29,889 nt of DNA from Oehlia diaphana (GCA_003833135.1 QZLH01000046.1:91548-121436), one strand, 5' to 3'; shown: positions 1 to 10,412, numbered from the stretch's first letter. The notes: generated by a model not told the origin, from the letters alone. Numbers and translations are program-made.

Positions 1-217
1 CTAGTCACCAAAGGATGTACGAATACCGGTAGGGTGCTTATGCATGTGAAAGTATTTGGGCAGGCATGACGGTAGATAGTTCTTTTGAACATATATTATT
101 AAGTCACCATTTTTTATTAGTTTTTATTCGATCTTGTATTTAAACTAGATTAGTTCAATTTTGTATATTTTTCTTTTATAATAAATATTGTCCTTTGTTT
201 TTAAAAAAAAAAAAAAA
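1..217 (+). mobile_element. 3' end of a retrotransposed sequence with poly(A) tail
   Basis: An AATAAA polyadenylation signal at 180-185 is followed 17 bases later by an uninterrupted run of 15 A (203-217). A genomic poly(A) tract at this spacing from AATAAA is the usual 3' end of a LINE or of a transcript copied by LINE machinery. The body (1-180) runs off the left edge and shows no recognisable coding motif. A protein kinase relic on the opposite strand begins just past the tail, so this insertion may have removed or interrupted the kinase 3' part. The upstream target-site copy would lie outside the window. Confidence 0.5.
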
Positions 218-224
218 CATTACA

Positions 225-1545
225 TGTTATCGTAACACCCTTTGATCTACCGGTCACTTAATTAAAATCACTAATATAATTGACATCCCTACTGTCTAAA
301 AGTATGTTTCCATTATGAATATCACCATGAACTAAATTATATGTGTGTAAAGTTAAAAGTGATTTCGCAATATCCATTAAATTTTTGTATTTTTCAAATG
401 GATTGTATTTTTTTCTAGTAAATTAGATCTTAGATTTCCCCTATTTATAAATTTTATTACTATTATGTAATTTGATGTTTCTGGAGCTTAAGTTATTCCA
501 TATATGCTGCAATTAAATAAGTGTCACTATGCACCATAGATAATTTTTCCACTAAAGTTAAATAAATGCAAATTACAGTATAACAAATATGCATTTTTTA
601 TTATATTAAACCAAATATATATCTTTAAAAATAATTTAATTCATTTAAGAAATCATCATTAATATTCGAAGAATTATTTAAGCTTTTAAATATGACATAA
701 CGTCCCATCACTTCATTTTTACCAAGAAGACGACTTAACATCTTTTTTTATAACAATCATTTTCATCAAGATGACTAGAGTCTTGAATACATATTCTCTG
801 ATATTATTTAACCAAATAGCATTATAAATAACACCTTTAGTAAGGTATTTAATATTTCTTATTATCGTACGGTTATATATGACCATAACATGTTTAGATA
901 TTTTTTATAGTATATTGACTAAAGTTTATTCATGGTATCAAATAAACTATATTGATTTATGTTTTTATTTATTTATAGTATCAAATAAACTATATTGATT
1001 TATGTTAAATGGAATATTATAATTATTAAAAATATTTCCTTGTAAGAATTCTTTAATAGTCATTATCCAATTGAATATTTTGCAACTTTTGAATTTCCTG
1101 TAACGGTATGTGAGATTCTTCTTGTAAAATGTTATTTTCTATTAATATAGTACAATTAGCTTGGCTTAATTTTTTATGATAATTATTATAATATTTGTAA
1201 GCTACAATAGACTTCCTGTTATGGTCAGTGCCATACGATAATAATATTATAGTACGTGAGTAATATATTAATTTATTATGAGGGACCCATTCTATAGCTT
1301 CAGATCTGCATCTTGCTTTTAGTTTAGATTCTTGAATAAAATTTGTCAATATATTTATTTCCACTAGTCCGTTTATTATAATCATGTTGAAATCCATTAT
1401 TACTGCAATTTTAGTACCAACCATAATAGGGTTTTGGTCGTTTACATAAAGAACACAAACCATGATATGTTTCAAGCTTTGTTTGTTCATATTCATTTAG
1501 AGCATCTAAATTGTTATTTTTGATATTATTAAGTCTTTTAGACAT
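225..1545 (-). pseudogene. Broken protein kinase with N-terminal zinc-ribbon-like motif
   Basis: Pieces of one kinase occur in order on the minus strand. The start codon is at 1545-1543 (MSKRLNNIKNNN). A CSLCKRP...W-x-x-C ribbon follows, whose frame is closed by TAA at 1413-1411. After a frameshift come TSGNKYIDKF and then FIQESKLKAR...EAIEWVPHNKL (about 1390-1270). A beta-3 piece VIFKSLNNSSNIND lies near 640-700, its lysine codon at 687-685. A hinge piece PETSNYIIVIKF lies near 460-500. After another frameshift in an A-run come YNPFEKYKNLMDIAKSLL, the catalytic loop HGDIHNGNILL (329-297) and SDFN, closed by TAA at 260-258. The order, ribbon and HGDxHxxNIL loop match the expanded kinase family of Rhizophagus. 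The glycine-rich loop is not recognisable, and the activation segment and C-lobe are absent. The stretch 1053-1250 stays open but does not look like kinase; it may be diverged or inserted. At least three frame breaks make it a pseudogene. Confidence 0.85.
935..1006. repeat. 29-bp direct repeat inside the kinase relic
   Basis: The same 29 bases (GTATCAAATAAACTATATTG and the following 9) occur at 935-963 and 978-1006, a period of 43. They lie in the non-coding stretch between the open N-terminal part and the beta-3 piece of the kinase relic. The two copies look identical, so the duplication is recent. Confidence 0.85.
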
Positions 1546-2073
1546 ATTTGAGAGAAAGGGCAAAATTAATCTAATTTATAATTTACTAAAAATGATATCT
1601 TACACAAAATGTGAGTCTTATTACTCAGTTTGTTTAGAAAGTCCTATAATAAATATGCGCTTACGCAGTTATATTGAGTTACATTAATTATTGCGTTCAT
1701 TTTTGTCATATGATTTTAAATTCTGGTTACATGAAAAAATATCCTTCTTAAATATATTTCTTATACCTTTTCCTTTAATAAAATAAACTAAACTGAGTAT
1801 ATTAATTGATATTTTAACTTTTTTTTATTTCAAATATTCCAAATTATCTTAATTAAATATTTTGAGCTTGCATTTTATAGAATGATGATAGTTTTTTAAT
1901 TGAATTTTATATTGGATAATATTTTAAAGAACTGATATGTTTCAGTTTCCTGGAAGATCATTACTGTAAGATCTAAAAAACTAGCAGTTTCTATAATTCT
2001 TTTGTACATAAAATCAAAAATATTTATTTGAAGAATCATAAAAGTTAGTATCTTTCACAATATACTTGGATTG
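1546..2073. other. AT-rich stretch without recognisable gene
   Basis: I see only AT-rich sequence. This is the upstream side of the kinase relic. One TACTGTA heptamer is at 1962-1968. No convincing open frame was found on either strand. Confidence 0.5.
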
Positions 2074-2226
2074 TCAAGCAAGAGTATATTGTTTAACCTC
2101 ATAAACTACAGTATGGTTTAAACTACTTAATAAGAAAGATGACAGCAATTCTGCCCTTACCATGTTGGATTTTCCTGATTTCTTTTTCAAATTTCTTGAT
2201 CTAATGGCACCAAAATGAAAAATAAT
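2074..2226 (-). pseudogene. Short unrecognised coding-like fragment
   Basis: A 50-codon open stretch on the minus strand ends in TGA at 2076-2074 and has no start codon at its 5' end. It contains FGAIRSRNLKKKSGKSN followed by MVRAELLSSFLLSSL. The basic patch followed by a leucine-rich helix looks protein-like in an otherwise stop-dense region, so it may be a remnant exon. I do not recognise the family. The GKS triplet alone is not enough to claim a P-loop. Confidence 0.25.
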
Positions 2227-3863
2227 TTAATAAAAAATTACTCAAATTAATCAGAAACAAGTCGCACAAAAGGAAGTAACATTACAGTAAGGAGATTGTG
2301 AAATATTGGTGATGTACGGTAAATCGAGATGTGCTAAGGAGTCATGTGAATTATCTTTATAATATACAGTAGTGGTAACGGAGCGAACACAATGTTGTTA
2401 AAACTAACGATAATTCAAATAAAAACAAAAAATAAAACAAATTTAGTGTATTGATAGTGTTGATAAAGTAAATAATGATTAATAAATGAAGTTTCAAAGG
2501 AAGAAATTATACAAGACACATGAAGATAATCAGAATAGATGAAACTTTATCTGTCAATAGATGAAGAAGTTCAAAAAGTTTTTCTTAAGGTTCTTTAACA
2601 CATTTTGACATTTATATTAACAGTCTAATCACTCCTTTGACTATCAATAGAAAAGTTAAAAGAGTTTCCAGAGTTGTCACCAAAAAATTGTTTTGGAACG
2701 GGTTTGTAAGAAAATGACCATAGACGGTACTTCTTACATTAGTTGGGGCCTTTATGAAGTGACACCTGCGATGCATAAGGATGAGCACACTATTTCTGAT
2801 TGGTTGTAAAGTGTGTCCTGATGTAGGAACATGTTTTGGTATCGTTATCTTGTTTGTTTATTTGGATATATAGATTGGATTTTTTTTAGGATAGTTAGTT
2901 TAGATGTAGAGATAGTTGTGATTGGCACGCTACTTCTAGGTATTTCTATATCTGATATATGTTATTGTTCTTTTTATACTAACTTCTATGATAAAGAAAT
3001 GCATTTCAGTTAAAAAAAAAGATAATCAGGATATAAAGTAAGAAGTTAAAAAGGATTGAGTGTGAATTTTAAGTAAAGAATGAGAGAAGGGTTTAACAAG
3101 AGATATACTTTTTCTCTACAAGAATATATGATGATACAGTTTCATCTTTGTATTTTATTCATATTTTTTTATGTCAAAAATATTGGTAAGAAAAAGATAT
3201 TTTTTCTATATTTTTTTTTGTGTTATGAGTATTAGTAAAGTCTTCTATATATTCTCCGCCCTATAAAAAATTTTTATCCGAATATTTCCATTATTTCCCT
3301 GTGTCTTCCGTAAAAATTCCATGAAAATGATACACCGGAAAAAGCATGGAAAGATAAAACAGAATACTAAAGTTGATATGTTCAGAAGACATGGATAATG
3401 TTATTTCAGATAAGCAATATTTTAATTTTATATTATTTATATCAAGATAATAAATTATATTCTTTGATTTTTATATAGCGGATAAAGATATTGTGATACC
3501 AATAATTAAAATGATTAAGCTATTTTTTCTCATTTTTTAAAAAAAATTAATTATAAAGCATTCTTTCTTCATTCAGAATACTGTATCTGATATATTTCAC
3601 ATGTTTGATAAAGATGTTTGCTACAGATAAGCTTAAGAAATTATTTAATCAATTACTTTTTATTTGATTCTTTCATTTTGCAAATTTTAAATTTTAATTA
3701 AACATGAATATTTTATTATGTTTTTATATTTTTCTTTGTTAAAAATATTTTTAACCAATGAGAATTATTTTTTAAAGTACTAACAAAAAGCGAAGATCTT
3801 TTTATGAATGGAAAAAACATTATTTAATAATTCGCTTAAATAATTCATTTAAAGTCTGATTAA
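2227..3863. other. Intergenic stretch, no supported gene
   Basis: AT-rich sequence. A 60-codon frame at 2831-3013 (MFWYRYLVCLFGYIDW...) is hydrophobic and of biased composition, without a recognisable motif, and I do not call it. CCCTATAAAAAA at 3259-3270 resembles the first bases of the terminal repeat of the element at 5368, but I found no matching second end. Confidence 0.4.
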
Positions 3864-4270
3864 TTTCATTGACAGACAATCACTTTTCCGAAAGATGTTT
3901 CATCGACAAACAGTTATCTCATCGACATTTCATTTTGCCGGTTTAATTTAGTTTCAATTCCTTTCGATACCTTTATAACTATTTATTTTTTGTTCATCAC
4001 AGCTAAAATAATAAAACTGGTGAATGATAAAGAAACATGAGTCTACGTACAGTATATATTAAAAATTAGGTCAATATTAAAAAGAGAAAAAATTATTTTA
4101 TTTTTATACGTAAGATATAATTATATGTATTATTATATATATATACAGTAATTTTTTTAAAAAAAGACTATATTTTTGATATTCGAAACTCGAAACTACA
4201 GTATGAACTGTCGGTGAGATGATCTTGTCGGTGAAACGTTTTCGATTAAACGTTTGTTAGTGAAGAAGTT
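3864..4270. mobile_element. Inverted-repeat (MITE-like) element built on TGTCGRTGA modules
   Basis: The left arm (about 3864-3940), read on the minus strand, contains TGTCGATGAGAT then TGTCGATGAAAC. The right arm (about 4206-4270), read on the plus strand, contains TGTCGGTGAGAT then TGTCGGTGAAAC in the same order and near-same spacing. The arms are therefore diverged inverted repeats around an AT-rich core of about 260 bases that includes an (AT)n run. The size, the lack of coding sequence and the inverted arms suggest a non-autonomous DNA element. The exact ends and any target-site duplication are unresolved. Confidence 0.5.
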
Positions 4271-5367
4271 GTATGTGAGGTGAATGCGTCCCATTTATTA
4301 TTTGATAATCATTAAAATAAATTATACAGTATATGTATGTAATATGTTAGTTAAAACAAGTTGTCATAAAACTGATCTGGCATAAATGTTATAATAACGT
4401 GATAATATACTGTAAGTCTGGGAAAATTTTTTAATTCGCCTGTATCAATTTTTCGAAAATCTGGGAATTTTTTTTTTTCATATTAAATTTTTTTTTTTTT
4501 AACGAATTTTACACGACTCACATAAACAGTATATTATTTTATTAAGTACTAGTACATTTATAGTTTATACAATAATTTCGTGGATTGAAATTTAGTATTT
4601 TTTTTTTTGTTCGTTTCTTTTTGCCAGAAGTTGTTGCATAACATCACGACAATAATAATATCCTTCATTTTATCGATTCATCATATACATTTTTCTGGCA
4701 CTTTTTCACACTGGAACAAATGTCCTAAATAACTTCCATAGGACGATCACATAAACAACTTTATTAAAAATTTATCCTACATAATCATTACTAATTATAT
4801 ATAATGTGATATACTGCACAATAAAAAAAAGAATTTATATATATGCATAAAAAAACCGTCTTTTCTGTATCATTTTAAAAATATTGTTGTTACGAGGATC
4901 TAAGATTTTTTTTTTTTCCGGTACAATAGCAGCAGTTAGAATAGGCAGAATTCGATATGGCGAATCCTCCGTCGATATGATAATAAGTTGTTATGATATC
5001 AAGTAATCGATAATTCTATAAAATTCCAGTCTATTAAAAAATTTTTTTTTTATTTATGATAATTTATTTTATTATGCTTGTAAAAATTATTTATTAAAAA
5101 AATAAATTCCTAATCATTTAACATAATGGTTAAATATTCTAATTGACTGAAATTATTTCAGACCAAAATTTATAGCATGAAATTAACATAAAATTAACGA
5201 AGGCATTGTATAGCTGTATGGGTTAATAACAAGTTACTAATGCCTATCCCGAATTAATACATACAGTACAGCATCTCGTCTATTGGACTTCGATATCTGT
5301 AATATTATTATTTCAACTTATATATGAAAAGCAATAATTTTACAATCGAAGGAACACATAAAATATG
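4271..5367. other. AT-rich intergenic stretch with homopolymer runs
   Basis: No gene was seen. The stretch has many T-runs and A-runs of 8-10 bases and three TACAGTA/TACTGTA heptamers (4325, 4408, 5262). Confidence 0.4.
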
Positions 5368-6034
5368 CCCTATAAAAAATAAGTGTCCGGAAATTGTCCA
5401 GTAATTGTCCGGAAAATTTGTCTAAAAGTACCTGGACATTTTCTGGACAATTAATGTCCGGAAAGTGTTCCGAAAACACACTCATTTCCGGACACTCATT
5501 TTTGTCCAGAATTTGTCCGGAAATTGACCTGAAATATTTTTTCATAAATTTGTCATAAAAAGATGTTTAATATGTAACCATCATCATAGTTGCTCTTAAC
5601 CTAAAATTTTATATCAAAGATATATAGTATTTTTGCCTGCTCAACAAATTTAATTAGTATGACAAAGAAGGTTATGAATGTCAGTTTTGTGCTTTTTGCA
5701 TTTTTTTGCAAAATTAATTTATCCTTTTTTGGAAGTAGCGTCCAGAATTTGTCCAGAATTTTTTCATGTCCGGAATTTGTCCAGTTCAAATTATCTGAAA
5801 TTTTACTATGTCCAGAATTTGTCCAGATTTATCTGTCCGGAATTTGTCCAAAATTTTATACTGGATAAATTCTGGATAAATTCTGGACAAAATCTGGATA
5901 TGTCAAAATTTTAAGTAACAAATTTGTAGCAAAAAATAGACATTTTCCAGACAATTTCTGGACATACCAGATTTATTCTGGACAGTTTCCGGACGTTTTC
6001 GTAGACATTTTCTGGACATTTATTTTTTATAGGG
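5368..6034. mobile_element. 667-bp foldback/MITE element with terminal inverted repeats
   Basis: The left end begins CCCTATAAAAAATAAGTGTC. The right end, read inward on the minus strand from 6034, begins CCCTATAAAAAATAAATGTC. Similarity continues for about 45 bases to GTCCGG on both sides. Both arms are filled with degenerate direct and inverted copies of TGTCCRGAAATT/GGACAATTTC, so most of the element can fold back on itself around a unique core near 5540-5740. ATG lies directly outside both ends, a possible 3-bp target-site duplication that could be chance. Open frames here (LDKFSGQLL, NLSRFICPEF and the like) are translated repeats, not genes. No transposase is present, so it would be non-autonomous. 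Confidence 0.75.
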
Positions 6035-6043
6035 ATGTAATAG

Positions 6044-6127
6044 TTATTTCACGGGGAACTGTGGATATCAATGGTTTTCACGGTGCAGCCGTGAAAATCA
6101 TGATATTCCAGTGGCTCCGTGAAATAA
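6044..6127. repeat. 84-bp near-perfect palindrome
   Basis: The sequence starts TTATTTCACGG and ends CCGTGAAATAA. The two halves match as reverse complements with a few mismatches, meeting at GTTTTCACGGTGCAGCCGTG in the centre. It lies 9 bases outside the right end of the 667-bp foldback element and is more GC-rich than its surroundings. It could be a very short hairpin MITE or a recombination scar. I see no gene or terminator that would explain it. Confidence 0.8.
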
Positions 6128-6569
6128 ATATCTAGTATCGTTATATCATATTAAAATTAAGGTAATGAGAAAATCGGTTCATCCAAAATCGTTTATAAAG
6201 CTCCGACTCTAAATTTTGGAAAATTTATTTATTATATTAAAAAGTAATACAAATGAGTGATAGAAAATCATTTATTGGATATATTCATCGAATGATTTCT
6301 ATTCTATTTTTTTTTAATGCAATATCATCTCCGGAAAATAATAAAGGCGCCGGCTTAAATTATGATTTGTACACTAATCCTTATTAACTTTACTTTATAT
6401 AGAAAATATGATGTCAATCATATCAATGATCCTTATATATAATGTCCAATTATATTCAAGAATTTTTCCGTTCATGAATTCTAAACGTAATATTTGTTAC
6501 ACAGCTCTATCCCGTCATGGAATATAAACAAAGGAAATGCGGGAATTATTTTTTTTTTTTAAAAAAAAA
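6128..6569. promoter_or_regulatory. Upstream region of F-box gene 1
   Basis: It contains a TATATATAA tract at 6434-6442. A box ACGTAATATTTGTTACAC at 6485-6502 recurs with two changes upstream of F-box gene 2 (11098-11115). A T-run then an A-run (6549-6570) leads directly into the start codon. The shared box suggests a promoter co-duplicated with the coding sequence. A weak inverted repeat lies at 6258-6305. Confidence 0.4.
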
Positions 6570-8081
6570 ATGTCAAAACTCAACAAAGACGTACTTCTCT
6601 TAATATTTGAAGAATTAAAATTTGATAAAAAATCACTTTATTCATGTCTTTACGTTAATAGAACTTGGTGTGAAACAGTGGTACCTATTTTATGGAAAAA
6701 TCCTGGTCAATATCTTACGACCATTAATTCTTGTACATCAGTACCTATTTTATGGAAAATTCCTAGTCAATATCTTATATTATTTAATGTAATATTTTTA
6801 CATTTATCAAAAGAATCAAAAGATATTTTAAAGAATCAAGGAATTAATAATCTTATTACAGAAATATATCAACGTCCTTTATTTAATTATATTAATTTCT
6901 GGAAATATTTAGATTTATTTCTTATAGAAAATATAATTTCTTCAAGTAAGATTGAGGAATCTAAAAAGTTTAATATAAGAGACGAAATATTAAAATTATT
7001 TTTTAGTAGTAATGTGATGTTTATTCATCTTTCTATTCCACAAGATTATGATTTTCAATTACATCATATTCCAGGAGCTGAACGTTGTTTCTCGGAACTT
7101 GAATCCTTATCTTTTTGTTGTGATTTTGGAAATTGTCAAAATATTTTGAATGGATTGGCTAGAATATGTAAATCGATTAAAAAATTTAGAGTTGATAATG
7201 TGCATTTCTGTACCAATAATTCAGGAATCAATAAATTAATTGAAGTACAAAAGAAACTAAATAATGTTAGTTTCATTGGTCCTTATAAAGGTTCACGCGC
7301 TATAATAAACATAATAGAAGATGAATCAATTTACAAATCTCTTGAAGAATCTTTAATTAAACATGTAGATACTATTCAATATTTGAGAATGGATTGGATA
7401 CCTATTACAAGAATTCTTTCATACCTTGTAAACTTATTTCGATTAGAAATTAGTACATGTTTACCTTATCCTACAAACTGGAATGAATTAGATTATTTAA
7501 AGGATTTATCATTACCTAATTTAAAAATCCTAATAACTCGACAAGTTCCAATTAAAATTACAGCAAATTTAATTGAAATTACAAAAGGACAACTAACAGA
7601 AATTAGTGTACTTTATAATGATGCTGATAGTAAAAATCTTTTTCAAGCAATTTGTAAAAATTGTTCAAATCTTAAATATCTTAACTTATCATTATCTAAT
7701 AATACTAATTTACTTATTTCAGAATTTGAAAATTTATTAATTAGTTGTCAACTTTTAAATAAATTAATTATTGATGTGGTAGATTTTGATATTATGTTTA
7801 ATTGGGATAAATTATTATTAATATTGGCCAAATCATCTCCAACTAGTTTATTTACGTTTGAATTTCATTCTGGGAGGATTAATTTGGAAGATATAAAATT
7901 ATTTTTTGATAATTGGATAAATAGGAATCCTATGTTATTGGAAATAGATAGTGATAATTATTGTAATGAATTTGGTGAGAAGAAGCAATTAGAAGATTTA
8001 ATCGAAAAATATAAGGTAAAGGGGATAATTAAAAAATGGTCTGTTCATTCTAATACTAGAAGTAGATGGTTATTTCTTTAA
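6570..8081 (+). CDS. F-box / leucine-rich repeat-like protein 1
   Basis: A single exon encodes 503 residues from ATG 6570. A start 33 bases upstream is in frame but would add only MRELFFFFKKK from the T/A tract, and the downstream ATG matches the paralogues. Residues 1-45 form an F-box (LNKDVLLLIFEEL...SLYSCLYVNRTWC...PILW), the segment that docks on Skp1 in SCF ubiquitin ligases. The rest reads as irregular leucine-rich repeats, for example CSNLKYLNLSLSNN, the likely substrate-binding part. Residues 38-57 and 58-77 are a fresh in-frame duplication of 60 bp (VPILWKNPGQYL / VPILWKIPSQYL). The two other F-box genes in the window share its blocks, such as FNYINFWKYLDLFL, LARICKSIKK and LFFDNW. 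Substrate unknown. Downstream AATAAA at 8167-8172 is a likely poly(A) signal. Confidence 0.85.
   Translation: MSKLNKDVLLLIFEELKFDKKSLYSCLYVNRTWCETVVPILWKNPGQYLTTINSCTSVPILWKIPSQYLILFNVIFLHLSKESKDILKNQGINNLITEIYQRPLFNYINFWKYLDLFLIENIISSSKIEESKKFNIRDEILKLFFSSNVMFIHLSIPQDYDFQLHHIPGAERCFSELESLSFCCDFGNCQNILNGLARICKSIKKFRVDNVHFCTNNSGINKLIEVQKKLNNVSFIGPYKGSRAIINIIEDESIYKSLEESLIKHVDTIQYLRMDWIPITRILSYLVNLFRLEISTCLPYPTNWNELDYLKDLSLPNLKILITRQVPIKITANLIEITKGQLTEISVLYNDADSKNLFQAICKNCSNLKYLNLSLSNNTNLLISEFENLLISCQLLNKLIIDVVDFDIMFNWDKLLLILAKSSPTSLFTFEFHSGRINLEDIKLFFDNWINRNPMLLEIDSDNYCNEFGEKKQLEDLIEKYKVKGIIKKWSVHSNTRSRWLFL
6681..6800 (+). repeat. 60-bp in-frame tandem duplication in F-box gene 1
   Basis: GTACCTATTTTATGGAAAA starts at 6681 and again at 6741, exactly 60 bases (20 codons) apart, with close identity over about 40 bases. 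The paralogues at 11235 and 17787 have only one PILW block, so this is an insertion by duplication at the end of the F-box, not ancestral. Confidence 0.9.
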
Positions 8082-10236
8082 TCCTAAAAATAAATTATTT
8101 TTATGAGAAATCATAAATTAGAATATTATTCGTATGTATATATTAACGTAAAATTTGCTTTAATTAAATAAAATTGGATATTGAAACATGCTAAAATTTT
8201 TTATTAGGAAAATTAGGAAAATAATTCTTTTATTATTATTATTATCGTTATTATTTCAAATATTACGATAAACATAACCGTATACATCGTTGAAAAAATT
8301 AATTCTTTACTTCTTACAAAATGAACATTTTATATCCTTAAAATAAAATTTTTCAATTAACGTAAACTTTCGACTACAGTAATATATTCACGTCAAATCA
8401 GGATATATAATCATATTTCATTATAGTTTTTCTTTTTTGAATATGCGTAGAATTGCTTTTTTTTTTTGACAAAATTAGGACTATTAGGAAATCATTGGAT
8501 GTTTGGTTATAAATTTAGGAAAATAACTTTTGCCCTCAGCAAAACCATTGTCTATGTCAGTATGATGTGAATTAGAATTGATTATTGGGAAATATAATTA
8601 TAAAGTGAGAAGTTATTATCTAATGCAATGATTTCGCATTATATCTTTTTTTAGAGAAATTGTACGTACAGACTCCGGCGAAAATAGTGGCGGTCAATTT
8701 TTTTAATATAGCACATTATAAAGTTTTGGAATTTTCGAAGTCCAAAATACATATATTTTATTATTATTCAATTAATATTTGATTTAGCCTTCATCTATCA
8801 ATACATACTTCAATCTGATTTTATTTGCATGCTATTATTGCTAATAACTTCGCTAATAATAACTATGCTATTTTCAAAATTATTTAATTCCTTCCTAAAT
8901 AAATTGAGAAATGGCTCATAAATTTATTCCTCTTTTTTGTATTGCGATTTTCTTAATATATTGTTACAAAGACAATCCAAAACTCTCATTAGGATTCGAG
9001 TCTGAGCTTATAAATTAACGAGAAAAACTCATTATTGAAAGAAAATTTTCGTACCACCTCAAACATCATAGGGAGTTGCTATTTTATATCTTCATCATAA
9101 TAAAAAGCTCTCCAATAGTCTATAAAATTATTTAGTTACTCAGAAATACGCGTATTCTAATGTTTTCACATTTAAACGTGAAATAATTAATCATTTTAAC
9201 TAGCGGTATTTTTTTAAGGATAACTTTAGTGTAACATTTAGACACTTTTTGTAAGAGGGAGATATAATAAATTCAATAATATTAGCATTATCATATTAAC
9301 ATAATTTATATAAATTTGATATGATATTTATTATCTTTAAAATAATGTACATTGTTAATGACTTAATGGACATTATTTCTTATAGAAATGCAAAATATTT
9401 CTAGCCAATTTCGGAATTTCAGAATAGTTTCGGCATTTCATTTCCTAAAATTTTGTTTCAAGAAAAAATTAACAACTTTATAAATAGATTTAATCGTAGC
9501 GGTAGCCATTTTGAGTATGAAATTACTTTTTTCTACTTGCTTTTTAAATGAGTATTCTATTGCTCAATTTGATATAATAAACAATGATCTATTCAGGATA
9601 GTAAAGAAGTTGTGACCTAATTAAGAAGCGGTATTCTAACATTAATTCGCCGGGAACTTTATTAAAGTTTCGTCAAAACATTGATATCATCAATCATCCA
9701 ATATTAGTCTTTGTAAGTGTTATAACCCAAATCCAACCACATCCCAAATCCAACTGAAAAAATTTTACGACCGAAACTCAATTTTACAGTATTCCAAACC
9801 TAGTCTTAAGCGTACGCCTTAACCTCGTTCAATTTGGGTCATTCCAAACTGGATTGAGTTTGTGCTATGTTAGTAAACATTATTGATGCTAAATTTAATG
9901 AATTATAAGATATGGTCTGTTCCAATTCTGGAACAGATTTGAAGCTTGGAACAGGTTTAAATTAGAAAGATTCATCATCAGAGTTTGTTTAACAAAAAAA
10001 ATTTTATTTAACCGATCAGCATCACACATTCTATCTTTAACTTGATGTATTTGTTTTAGAAGAAAACGCAGAACCGAAAACATATTGTGACCATCCTTAT
10101 TAATAATAAATGAAGCAAATATAATTATTAAATATTAAAGTAAAGAATTTCCAAAAATTATATGCATATCATGCAAATTTCAAATACATTTATTTATTTT
10201 TACATGATTTAATTAATGTTTATATGATGCCTGAGT
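8082..10236. other. Intergenic region between F-box genes 1 and 2
   Basis: No gene was recognised. CCCAAATCCAAC occurs twice at 9726-9737 and 9743-9754, with a rough inverted match near 9829-9863, possibly a small decayed inverted-repeat element. An open frame on the minus strand at 9895-10083 lacks any family motif and is not called. TACAGTA heptamers lie at 8375 and 9785. Confidence 0.4.
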
Positions 10237-10412
10237 TGACCTGGGTTAATTGACCCGAATTACTAATCAGACGACCCGTGATCCGCATGAACTTGATCAA
10301 ACCCGTCGAGTCGGATCATGACCCTGAGACCCGAATATTTTTATTGTATTTTTTAATTAAAAATTTTATATTAGACCCGGGTTACCTGTGATCGGGTCGG
10401 GTTCTAATATAC
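10237..10412. repeat. GC-rich GACCCG-repeat patch with terminal hairpin
   Basis: About ten copies of ACCCG/GACCC or the complement CGGGTC lie within 180 bases, the most GC-rich patch in its neighbourhood. At its right end, TATATTAGACCCGGGTTACC (10367 onward) is followed by GGGTCGGGTTCTAATATA, an inverted repeat. GACCCG-rich short elements of this kind are commonly remnants of non-autonomous DNA transposons, but no transposase or target-site duplication is visible here. Confidence 0.45.

Noticed and set aside
2074..2226. P-loop ATPase from SGKSN
   Set aside because: A lone GKS without the preceding GxxxxG and without a Walker B region is not evidence.
2831..3013. 60-codon hydrophobic frame, possible small membrane protein
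   Set aside because: No family motif, no splice context and T-rich composition that generates hydrophobic codons by chance.
5318..5914. Four open frames on both strands within the foldback element
   Set aside because: They translate the short TGTCCGGAAATT-type repeats (LDKFSGQLLDNF, NLSRFICPEF) and have no independent protein features.
6537..6569. Upstream in-frame ATG of F-box gene 1 at 6537
   Set aside because: It would add only a Phe/Lys run translated from the T/A tract; the paralogues start at the position equivalent to 6570.
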